From NCBI RefSeq assembly GCF_000317065.1, contig NC_019701.1:2676001-2740000 (forward strand): a DNA stretch of 64,000 bases, in the 5' to 3' direction. The notes under the pieces are model-generated. The model worked only from the letters and a program-made list of their open reading frames with translations, was not told the origin of the DNA and ran no database searches. Positions 35,246 through 42,991 of this stretch are shown here, one piece after another. Within the stretch, counting starts at the first letter, position 1. Each line of letters begins with the position of its first letter. This stretch comes from Pseudanabaena sp. PCC 7367 (GTDB taxonomy: Bacteria > Cyanobacteriota > Cyanobacteriia > Pseudanabaenales > Pseudanabaenaceae). The position numbers and the translations under genes were made by a program.

Positions 35246-35725
35246 ATGGCTAACTATAACTTTGTTACTACCTGGGTGATCGATGCGCCGATCGAGCAGG
35301 TGTGGGATGCGATCGTGGATTACAAGAACCTACCTAGCTGGTGGCCTTCGGTGGCAAAAGTAGAAGAAATTGAGCCTGGTGATAGTGATGGTTTGGGTGG
35401 GGTGTGGGATATGACCTGGGAAACTCCGCTTTCCTATACAATCACTTTTCGATCGACGGTGATTGAGACAAGAGCGCCGCATGTGCTGGCAATCAAGGCG
35501 ATCGGTGAGGTGGAGGGTGATGGCCGCTGGGAGCTGAGCAAAGCTGAGACGGGCACGATCGTGAAGTATTACTGGACTGTCCAGACCACAAAGGCATGGA
35601 TGAACCTGCTGGCGGTAATCATGCGGCCTGTTTTGGAATGGAATCACAATGCCACGATGAAAATTGGCGCAAGTGGTTTGTCGCAATTGCTGGACGCAGA
35701 CTTGATTAGCGAAGATTATAAATAG
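35246..35725 (+). CDS. SRPBCC-fold (polyketide cyclase-like) protein
   Basis: 159 residues with the START/SRPBCC pattern: ATTWVIDAPIEQVWDAIVD-like start (actual sequence YNFVTTWVIDAPIEQVWDAI), YKNLPSWWPSVAKVEEI, then alternating strands and a long C-terminal helix. These proteins bind hydrophobic ligands in a deep cavity; the ligand here is unknown. Similar stand-alone genes are common in cyanobacteria. It follows tmk by 58 bp and precedes the kinase-like gene closely, so the four genes may be one operon. Confidence 0.8.
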   Translation: MANYNFVTTWVIDAPIEQVWDAIVDYKNLPSWWPSVAKVEEIEPGDSDGLGGVWDMTWETPLSYTITFRSTVIETRAPHVLAIKAIGEVEGDGRWELSKAETGTIVKYYWTVQTTKAWMNLLAVIMRPVLEWNHNATMKIGASGLSQLLDADLISEDYK

Positions 35726-35753
35726 GTCTTTGGAATGTAAGAGATCGCTAGTC

Positions 35754-36392
35754 ATGGAAGACTTGATCCATACTTTGATCGAGAAAAGCAAATATAAAAA
35801 GCCGCTGATGGTTGCGATCTCTGGGATCGATGGTTCTGGCAAAGGCTATGTAGGTGCAAAGTTAAATGCTCTTTTACAAGAAAGAGGCATAAATAGTCAT
35901 CTGATTGGCATTGATGGGTGGTTAGAGGTTCCCCAGAAGCGATTCAGTGGCACAAATCCGGCGGAGCATTTCTATAGGCATGGATTCAGGTTTGAGGAAA
36001 TGTTCGCTAAGTTGATTATGCCGCTGAGTAAAACAGGTTCGATCGATCTAGTTGCCAATCATTCCGCGCCAGATAATTCAAATGCCTTGACCGAATATCA
36101 CTACAAAATCGAGAATGCCGCGATCGTAATCTTCGAGGGGATCTTCTTATTTCAGAAAAAGTTTGAATTTGATTATCGGATCTGGATCGATTGCAGTTTT
36201 GAAACTGCCTTTGCACGGGCTTTAAATCGCAATCAGGAGGGGCTGACCGCAGCAGAGCTAAAGCGGGATTATGACAATATCTACTTTGCAGCGCAGCGAT
36301 TGCATTTTGAACATGATCAACCAAGGCAGATGGCCGACTTCATCATTTTGAATGATCATAAATTTACAGGGTATCCCAAATCATTTGATTAA
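35754..36392 (+). CDS. Uridine kinase-like P-loop kinase
   Basis: 212 residues from ATG 35754; a TTG at 35730 would add 8 residues but lacks support. The P-loop is AISGIDGSGKGYVG, and the uridine-kinase/phosphoribulokinase fold is indicated by IGIDGWLEVPQKRF, IVIFEGIFLFQKKF and IWIDCSFETAFARALNR. The usual substrate could be uridine or another small sugar alcohol or pantothenate-like compound; the sequence does not decide. It begins 28 bp after the SRPBCC gene. The stop overlaps the stop of the convergent orphan gene by 4 bp. Confidence 0.8.
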   Translation: MEDLIHTLIEKSKYKKPLMVAISGIDGSGKGYVGAKLNALLQERGINSHLIGIDGWLEVPQKRFSGTNPAEHFYRHGFRFEEMFAKLIMPLSKTGSIDLVANHSAPDNSNALTEYHYKIENAAIVIFEGIFLFQKKFEFDYRIWIDCSFETAFARALNRNQEGLTAAELKRDYDNIYFAAQRLHFEHDQPRQMADFIILNDHKFTGYPKSFD

Positions 36393-37129
36393 TTATTCGA
36401 GTGCGGTAGTTTTAATATATCTGGCGCTTTTTCCAAAAGCTTGGAAGAAATATCAACAACTCTTAGAGCAGTTAAAACCTTACCTAAAAACTCAAAAAAG
36501 TCTTTCCACAGTTCCTTATTTTGTTGTTTAGCTTCATTATCTATGACCACAAAATACTTGCCAAAACTCAGTTCTACTGAATCACTTAAGCCTTTATTCC
36601 CTGCAAACCTGTAATCTCTTATTGCTCTGGATAATCCATCTAGAGAAGAATATAGAAAATCGCTAATTTTATCATCCAAATTTGAATTAGTAATTCTCTC
36701 AAGCCATTCATCTATATCTTTTTGAAGTTCCTCCAAGGTCGAAGATTCAAGATAAAAACCATGTCCCTGAATATAAGATGAGGATTTAATTAAGAGAGAA
36801 AATAACTCATCATGTAAAAATGGTCTTACTGATGATATTGTTGCACCCTGATTCACTCCTTCTACAAAGGCTTTAAGCATGGCAACTGCTTGATCACAAT
36901 ATCTACGTTTCATCCCATTAAGAACAAATACAGATGATTCAAAATCATTAATAATGTTCTCAAAGGCAGGCAAGCTATGTGTAGGTTTTACGGCCATAGC
37001 TGCCCCCAGTGCATTCATGGCCATACTACCTTCACTATATTTAAGGATTTGTACTAGGATGTTATGAATTTGAGCTGCAGGGTTATTAGGGGTTAATTCA
37101 GTGGTGCCTGGCATAACATGAACAATCAA
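36389..37129 (-). CDS. Hypothetical protein, no recognised family
   Basis: 246 residues, soluble, mainly helical in appearance (AAQIHNILVQILKYSEGSMA; WLERITNSNLDDKISDFLYSSL). No signal peptide, membrane segment or known motif is seen. The DNA is visibly more AT-rich than its neighbours and lacks HIP1-type sites, which suggests recent acquisition. It sits alone between the kinase gene (convergent, 4-bp overlap) and lgt (same strand, 32 bp upstream). Confidence 0.7.
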   Translation of the reverse strand: MIVHVMPGTTELTPNNPAAQIHNILVQILKYSEGSMAMNALGAAMAVKPTHSLPAFENIINDFESSVFVLNGMKRRYCDQAVAMLKAFVEGVNQGATISSVRPFLHDELFSLLIKSSSYIQGHGFYLESSTLEELQKDIDEWLERITNSNLDDKISDFLYSSLDGLSRAIRDYRFAGNKGLSDSVELSFGKYFVVIDNEAKQQNKELWKDFFEFLGKVLTALRVVDISSKLLEKAPDILKLPHSNN

Positions 37130-37161
37130 TTCATCTATATAACATTAAGCTATAAATAGTA

Positions 37162-38004
37162 TCATGATTTTATCCCTGGGCTTGAGCTAAATATATGACG
37201 TTTCAGCAACGCACCCACCCCAGTCAACACCGCGATCGCACAGAAAATATGCACCGCGTTAAACGGCGTACCCCCAAAGAACCAGGAATCAGTACGCAGG
37301 AACTCAATAAAAAAGCGCCCCAACGGATACCAGATTAAATAGAGCAAAAATAGATCGCCTTCCTTGAGCTTGGGTGCAAACTTACGCGACACCCACAGAA
37401 TCACCGCAAAGCCAATGAAATTCCACAGAGATTCATACAGAAACAACGGATGAAAACGGGTGCTTTCTGGATAGGTGGCCAGATCGTTATAGGGGGCGAT
37501 CCGATGGGGTGGATCGATCCGCAGACCCCAGGGCAAGCTGGTGGGTGGGCCATAGAGTTCTTGATTAATAAAATTCCCCCACCGCCCGATCGCCTGCGCC
37601 AGGGGTAAACCAAGGGCGATCGCATCCAGATAGGTTAAAAACGGCAACTTAAAACGGCGCGTATATAGCCAGGCGGCCACACTACCAAACAAAAATGCGC
37701 CAAAAATATGAATACCACCGCGCCAGATCTGGAAAATCAACAGTGGATTTGAGACATAGGCACCAAAACCATCGGCCGTGCGGGGCGATTGAATGAAAAC
37801 GTAATACAATCTTGCGCCAATAAAGGCCGGAATCATCATCCAGAACAGCAAATCCCAGATCCGCTCACCATCCTGCCCCCGCCTATTCAACAATGTGCCG
37901 GCCATCCAGGTGCCGGTGATGATCGCGGTCGCCATAAATATGCCATACCAACGCAGCGCCAATGGGCCAATTTCAAATAGAACAGGATCTACAGGTGGAT
38001 ACAT
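37162..38004 (-). CDS. lgt: Prolipoprotein diacylglyceryl transferase
   Basis: 280 residues, polytopic membrane enzyme that transfers diacylglycerol from phosphatidylglycerol to the lipobox cysteine of lipoproteins. The Lgt signature is present: GRWGNFINQELYGPPTSLPWG. Other conserved blocks are RWYGIFMATAI, GARLYYVF, RGGIHIFGAFLFG, FHPLFLYESLWN and PLGRFFIEFLRTDSWFFGGTPF. Length and order are normal. It is 24 bp downstream of the sulfatase-like gene and probably co-transcribed with it. Confidence 0.97.
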   Translation of the reverse strand: MYPPVDPVLFEIGPLALRWYGIFMATAIITGTWMAGTLLNRRGQDGERIWDLLFWMMIPAFIGARLYYVFIQSPRTADGFGAYVSNPLLIFQIWRGGIHIFGAFLFGSVAAWLYTRRFKLPFLTYLDAIALGLPLAQAIGRWGNFINQELYGPPTSLPWGLRIDPPHRIAPYNDLATYPESTRFHPLFLYESLWNFIGFAVILWVSRKFAPKLKEGDLFLLYLIWYPLGRFFIEFLRTDSWFFGGTPFNAVHIFCAIAVLTGVGALLKRHIFSSSPGIKS

Positions 38005-38028
38005 AGTTTTTGTAAGTTCAAGATTTTA

Positions 38029-39576
38029 TTATTCTAGATAGCCAAGATCGCGGAGGCGGCGATAGACTTCAGGATCATCAAGATTGGAGGCGGTAGCGAT
38101 CGCAAAAGCAGTTTCTCCCTGATCATTGTGATCATTGCTACTAAATAGATCAATATAATCTTGTAGCATTTCCACCTGTTCCGGCAAAATATCGCTCAGG
38201 TTCAGGGTTTCACTGGTGTCGGTAAAAATATTAAACAATTCACAATTACCATTTTCCGCCGCCACGATCTTAAACTCCCCTGCCCAGCAAGCACGGCGAG
38301 TCTGGTCATAGCCTCTGGTTTGCAATAGTTCCGGTTGCCGCTTCATCAGCAGGTTAATTGCATTCTGAGGGGGGATCGCCTCCGCAAACACCATGCCATC
38401 ATCAGCATCAGTGGTATGGCAAAGACTTAGTTTTTGCTCCTCGGCACTAGCACAATTAGCCGCCGTCAAAATCGTGTGGAAAATGCGGCGTGTAGAAACC
38501 ACTTCATCCCGCTGGCTGGCGGGGAAATCCTGGCCAGGGGTGTTAATAATCAGCGGTACATGCACCAGCTCGTTATATAAACCATTGCAATGGCCAACTA
38601 ATTGCTTTTCGCCCAGATGTTCGCCATGATCGCTAGAAATTACTAGCATGGTGCGATCGAGCTGATTATTCTGGCTCAGCCTGCTAATGAACTTACCAAT
38701 CAGCTCATCCTGGTAGGCCACCTCCGCGTTATACATGCCATCAAGGGTGGCCTTTCGATCGGTATTGAGCGGATCGGCCAAAGGCGCAAGCCAACCATAG
38801 ATGTCACTATTGAAATTGCGTAAATAGATTTGCTGAGAGCGATCGCGCAACACATGGGGCGCAAATTGCTCAATAAACTGACGCGGTGGATTGTAGGGCA
38901 TGTGGGTGCCCATCAGATTAATAAAGCAAAAAATCGGCTGATCGGGCTCCAGATTGGGGCGATCGATTAATAGCCTGGCGGCATCTTCCAACGACTTAGC
39001 GGTATTACCCTTAAAGCTCAGGGCAGTTTGCCACAGCGGCACCATCAACGGGGTGAGCGATAGCGCCAACAGGGCATCATTACGGGCAAAGGCATCCTGG
39101 AGTCGATTGAGGCCATAGGCCAGGATACGTTTGAAACCCTGGCGATAGCGATCGATAAAATTCGACGGTGTCCCAGCTTGATTGGGATTGGCAGTTAGCA
39201 GGCCACTGTAATTCAGAAAACTATAAAAACCCCGCCGCAGGCCATTGTTAATCACGCCAACCAGGGGATTATTGCAAAATCCCGCCGTGTAGTAGCCAGC
39301 CGATTGCAATCGCTCCGCCAGGGTGGGCAGGGTTTGCGGCATCACCGAGTAGGACTGCACCATGTTATGGATCGCTGGATAAGTACCCGTAAACATGGAG
39401 GCATGAGAAGGAATTGTCCATTGTGCTGCCGCCACCGCATTACTAAACAGGGTTGAGCCTGCCGCCAGTTGGTCTAAATTTGGCGAAGTGGACAGCGGAT
39501 AGCCATAGCAACCCAGGCGATCGGCGCGTTGGGTATCGAGAATTAGAAAAACTATATCGGGCTGTTTGGGTGCCAT
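38029..39576 (-). CDS. Sulfatase-family (alkaline phosphatase superfamily) hydrolase
   Basis: 515 residues, no signal peptide. Metal-site residues are visible in IVFLILDTQRADRLGCYGY, in VISSDHGEHLGEK and in ALLINTPG-like downstream strands. The nucleophile motif is QWTIPSHASMFTGTYP: Thr54 occupies the place of the Cys/Ser that becomes formylglycine in true sulfatases (C/S-x-P-x-R). It may thus be a phosphodiesterase or phosphotransferase type rather than a sulfatase. The cytosolic location is also unusual for sulfatases. It is followed 24 bp later by lgt. Confidence 0.85.
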   Translation of the reverse strand: MAPKQPDIVFLILDTQRADRLGCYGYPLSTSPNLDQLAAGSTLFSNAVAAAQWTIPSHASMFTGTYPAIHNMVQSYSVMPQTLPTLAERLQSAGYYTAGFCNNPLVGVINNGLRRGFYSFLNYSGLLTANPNQAGTPSNFIDRYRQGFKRILAYGLNRLQDAFARNDALLALSLTPLMVPLWQTALSFKGNTAKSLEDAARLLIDRPNLEPDQPIFCFINLMGTHMPYNPPRQFIEQFAPHVLRDRSQQIYLRNFNSDIYGWLAPLADPLNTDRKATLDGMYNAEVAYQDELIGKFISRLSQNNQLDRTMLVISSDHGEHLGEKQLVGHCNGLYNELVHVPLIINTPGQDFPASQRDEVVSTRRIFHTILTAANCASAEEQKLSLCHTTDADDGMVFAEAIPPQNAINLLMKRQPELLQTRGYDQTRRACWAGEFKIVAAENGNCELFNIFTDTSETLNLSDILPEQVEMLQDYIDLFSSNDHNDQGETAFAIATASNLDDPEVYRRLRDLGYLE

Positions 39577-39946
39577 GAAAGTTTGGTTTAAGCGTGGCTA
39601 GGCAAGCAGTTGTTAATGCTTGAGTGCTTAACTGATTATTTATCTAGTTAATATGTACTCATCATAACCACTTGCCAGGTCGATCGTTACAAATACCTAA
39701 CTTTCATACGTTAGCAAACAGCATAACGGTTTTAATTCTCGATATTTTAGTGTTTCCCAGAGAATCATCTTTTAATCAGGGAATGCTACGGTATTGCTAT
39801 ACCTATCATAAGCAAGTAGCATCATTTCTCTTAGCCATGCTTTGGACAGAAACAAGCACAATTTGCTGGCAACAGTTAACGGGTTAAGCTCAAGTAAATG
39901 TATTTCGGATTAGCGATCGGTAATTATCACTATAGCTGACTCAAAC
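39577..39946. other. Intergenic region, nothing recognised
   Basis: 370 bp upstream of the sulfatase-like gene. A 71-codon plus-strand frame (39672-39887) has no ribosome site and an unlikely composition, so it is not called. No RNA or strong repeat is visible. Confidence 0.4.
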
Positions 39947-40543
39947 CTAGAACTGATAACCGATCCCCGCCTGGACACTCACCCCCGAACTACCAGTTTC
40001 ATAACTATCCACCGCCACGATCGCATTACCATAGAGCAACACATCCTTACTCAAGCTCACTTCTACCCCAGGCTGTACCACAAAAGCGGTCTTGTCACCC
40101 AGCATCGTTTCCCCATCACTGGTGGGAATCACCACGCCAGCACCCAGATAGACATTAGTGCGATCGCCCAGGGCAAAGTCATAGGAAGCAGTTGGTACGA
40201 TCGCCGCGCTATCTGCTTCACCAAATAACACCGAAGTTCGCAGCGAAAGCGGTGCATCACCGAGTTTTAGCCTTCCGGCCACATTCGCGCCTACTAATGA
40301 ACTTTCAGTTTCGCGCCCACTGGTCAGGCTCACCCCCGCGCCAACATAGCTACTGGGCGATCGAACTTCATCAGCTAAGGCAGGCAGACTTACAAGGTTG
40401 GGAACATTGACCAGGCTGGCAGTGAGGACAATTAACTTGAGGGGAATGCGATTCAGTTTTTGAATGAGTGAAGTTCGGGAACTTTCTTCTTTTTTATTCT
40501 GCTGGCTATTCTTTTGGCTATTCTTTTGAGCTGAGCGAAACAT
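39947..40543 (-). CDS. Small outer-membrane beta-barrel-like protein
   Basis: 198 residues. Residues 1-55 form a long basic N-terminus followed by a hydrophobic stretch (LIVLTASLVNVPNLVSLPALADE), a signal peptide with an ALA-type cleavage site. The rest consists of alternating amphipathic strands (SSYVGAGVSLTSG, LSLRTSVLFGEAD, TNVYLGAGVVIP, SVQAGIGYQF) and ends in an aromatic residue, as outer-membrane barrels do. About eight strands fit an OmpA/OmpX-size barrel. Its function is unknown. Confidence 0.75.
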   Translation of the reverse strand: MFRSAQKNSQKNSQQNKKEESSRTSLIQKLNRIPLKLIVLTASLVNVPNLVSLPALADEVRSPSSYVGAGVSLTSGRETESSLVGANVAGRLKLGDAPLSLRTSVLFGEADSAAIVPTASYDFALGDRTNVYLGAGVVIPTSDGETMLGDKTAFVVQPGVEVSLSKDVLLYGNAIVAVDSYETGSSGVSVQAGIGYQF

Positions 40544-40758
40544 ATTTCCTACCTCTCAATTGGTGAGAATCATTGCGAACAATTATTCTGACCAGAGAGG
40601 AATCAACTTTGTTCCGCGATCGCCCTCAGCAATTAGGCTTGCGCGATTGTATCTAAGCGAGTATTTGATAAGTGAGTAAGTCGCTTGAGCATGAATCAAT
40701 TAGCTGTCACTGCAAATTTCCAAGCACTCTAATTATTCGCTCATTATCTTTTTTATAA

Positions 40759-41976
40759 TTAACTAGGATTGGCATTCAATTCTAGATCGGCCAAAATTCC
40801 CTGCTCCGCTAAAAATTGCCATAACCGATCGGCCATGAGTTGATGACCAATATAGTTGGGATGGATTAGCTCTCCAAAAAGCCCAGCATTCTCAGGGTTT
40901 GCTGCTTCTGTAAGCTCAGGAATCTCTAGGTAAGGAATGTTATGTTCCTTCATGGAGGTTGCCAGCGATCGCCGATACTGAGTAATTAATCTGGCTTGAT
41001 CTGGGTTGGTTTTGGAATCGCGGTAAACCTGGCCGATTACTACCACCCGCGCATCATGCTTTTGGGCAAGGTCAGCGATCGCCAGAATATTTTCCACATA
41101 CTCCGCCTCCGAAACTCGCCTGACATTAGGTTGCCAGGGCAGAACCTGGTCACTTTTATTCTTAGCTACGCCAATTTTTTGCAAGCTAGACTCCAACCAC
41201 CGCGAAGCATAAATCACCGCTTGGCTCTGGGCACTTAGCCAACGCCGGGTAATATTCCAGCGATCGGTAGGAATTGAGAGGCGATCGCTTTGGGGGCGAT
41301 GGTCAGTATCATTCCAGCCAAAATTTACTGTAATTAGATCGGGTTTGAATTTCTCTATATCTCGTCGCAACCAGGCCAAACCTTGATGGGTGGTGTAACC
41401 CGGTGTAGACAGGTTAAGCACTTCCACGGGGCGATCGGGATTATTGTCCGCCAGCATTTGTTCTAGCAAGACCGGATAGGGATGATGATCGCGGTTGAAA
41501 TTTAGCGGTGCTTCGGGGAAAGATTCCGGCACCCGATAGCCAAAGGTAACTGAATCCCCCAGACATAAAACCCTGATCCCATTGTGGGGCTTGCTGCCAA
41601 TTTCCCGATCGGGACGAATCCCCAGGCTATTGGTTGAAAAAGTCGTATAGTCCCACCAGCGATTTTCTAAATTAGGCATTAGTTTCCAGCCCAACGTGGC
41701 ATCGCCTTCAAAGGTTCTTTCCTGTTGATAGCTTTCAATATTAATGCGATCCTGACCACGCACATATAAATCCAGGCTGGGCACATGGGGCAAGAAAACT
41801 CTAGTACCTAGCTCGATTCCCAGTAGCAGTATTATTAGAACCAAATAGGGGAATAAATAAAAAATGATCCGCCGCCGGAGCGATCGTTTACGAGTTTTTT
41901 TCCCAGGGGCGATCGATTCTTTTAGTTCTGGTACTTCTGGCTTGGACGGACTGGATTTCATGCCCTTAGATTGCAA
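40759..41976 (-). CDS. Membrane-anchored SGNH/GDSL-family hydrolase
   Basis: 405 residues. A basic N-terminus and one membrane segment (about 38-58, IIFYLFPYLVLIILLLGIEL) place the enzyme outside the cytoplasmic membrane. The SGNH blocks are VLCLGDSVTFGY (Ser142), NLSTPGY (Gly), NFGWND (Asn) and the catalytic Asp/His pair region GELIHPNYIGHQLMADRL. Such enzymes remove or transfer acyl groups on sugars or lipids. It is the last gene of the SxtIJK-like cluster, starting 99 bp after the DUF5989 gene, so it may act on the same carbamoylated product (inference). Confidence 0.88.
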   Translation of the reverse strand: MQSKGMKSSPSKPEVPELKESIAPGKKTRKRSLRRRIIFYLFPYLVLIILLLGIELGTRVFLPHVPSLDLYVRGQDRINIESYQQERTFEGDATLGWKLMPNLENRWWDYTTFSTNSLGIRPDREIGSKPHNGIRVLCLGDSVTFGYRVPESFPEAPLNFNRDHHPYPVLLEQMLADNNPDRPVEVLNLSTPGYTTHQGLAWLRRDIEKFKPDLITVNFGWNDTDHRPQSDRLSIPTDRWNITRRWLSAQSQAVIYASRWLESSLQKIGVAKNKSDQVLPWQPNVRRVSEAEYVENILAIADLAQKHDARVVVIGQVYRDSKTNPDQARLITQYRRSLATSMKEHNIPYLEIPELTEAANPENAGLFGELIHPNYIGHQLMADRLWQFLAEQGILADLELNANPS

Positions 41977-42075
41977 TATTTTGGTTTGAATATGTTTTGA
42001 GTATTTACGAGCAGAGGTGCAATGCTTTGCCCCAGTTTAAAATCTCAGATCAAAACTTAGAGATTAGAACCAGGC

Positions 42076-42228
42076 TTAGAACAGAGTATAAATAAATGGT
42101 GCGATCGCCGAGCCCTGGGTCAGTACAATCAAAGCACCGATCGCCACCAGGGCAATAATCAACGGTGCTAACCAATATTTTTTCCGTTCCCCTAAAAATT
42201 CAAACAGATCCGCAAAAAATTCGATCAT
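42076..42228 (-). CDS. SxtK-like DUF5989 membrane peptide
   Basis: 50 residues, start ATG at 42228. The sequence combines EFLGERKKYWLAPLIIALV with VLTQGSAIAPFIYTLF, the diagnostic pattern of DUF5989 (SxtK in saxitoxin clusters). A single membrane helix (about 20-37) is followed by the conserved C-terminal tail. It sits between the SxtJ-like and SGNH genes on the same strand, the order known from sxtI-sxtJ-sxtK loci. The function is unknown; it may scaffold or recruit the carbamoyltransferase to the membrane (inference). Confidence 0.88.
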   Translation of the reverse strand: MIEFFADLFEFLGERKKYWLAPLIIALVAIGALIVLTQGSAIAPFIYTLF

Positions 42229-42441
42229 TATACTTAAGCTGTTAAGTGAGCAATTATCGATTAATCAAAACTATATTGGCCTAACCCAGACAATCATTTT
42301 TCAAACATATTTTCCATGTTTTTAGACAGTTTTCTTTAGCTGAGAACTATCTCGATCGCCCTGACACTAGGTTGTTTTTGGTTAGACCATACCATTGGCC
42401 ACAACAATTAGCCACAGATTGCTAACGACTAGCCCATAGAA

Positions 42442-42870
42442 TTAATAAGGTTTTGCCATTTTCGATCGATCGCTTTCTGGGCTGGCAATTCGATAGGTCG
42501 ATCGCTGATCATCTAGCTGTCGCTGCATAGGATCATTATTCCCCAGCCAACGCATAAATATCCCCATTGGTGTGACTAGCAAATAGAAGATGATCCCGAG
42601 AATAATGCGGGTATTAAGCCAACCCATCACCTCGCCAATCTTCATCCAGATCCGATAGATTGGCCGCAGAGCCACAGGAGCCACGATCGCTAAGCTAAAC
42701 ATAATCGCTGCAATGATCCAAGCCAGCAATGGGCTAGGGTGTTGCTTCAGCCAGGGCAAAATTAAGCCAAATAAGCCAGCCGCGATCGCTGCCATAATTA
42801 ATCCAAACTGACGTAGTTCTTTTGTGGTTAACTCTTCTGTTGTTTCAGTGTATTTATATTTGTGATTCAT
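42442..42870 (-). CDS. SxtJ-family membrane protein
   Basis: 142 residues with three to four hydrophobic segments: about 24-42 (FGLIMAAIAAGLFGLILPWL), 48-70 (PLLAWIIAAIMFSLAIVAPV) and 88-108 (TRIILGIIFYLLVTPMGIFM), then the conserved RWLGNNDPMQR stretch typical of SxtJ. The N-terminal TTKELRQFGLI motif is also family-like. It lies 121 bp downstream of the carbamoyltransferase and 213 bp upstream of the DUF5989 gene. Known relatives accompany carbamoyltransferases, and their role has not been shown. Confidence 0.88.
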   Translation of the reverse strand: MNHKYKYTETTEELTTKELRQFGLIMAAIAAGLFGLILPWLKQHPSPLLAWIIAAIMFSLAIVAPVALRPIYRIWMKIGEVMGWLNTRIILGIIFYLLVTPMGIFMRWLGNNDPMQRQLDDQRSTYRIASPESDRSKMAKPY

Positions 42871-42991
42871 CGTCTCAAATTTCCGTTATCCCACCAGATT
42901 ATGCCCTGCTGCGATCCAATCAATCCCCATGCTTGACTAAGATTCGGTTTGGAAGCTGCATTAACAATTAGCCTTAACAATTAATTGATGA

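Noticed and set aside
39672-39887. 71-codon plus-strand frame upstream of the sulfatase-like gene
   Set aside because: No start signal and a composition unlike the real proteins of the window.
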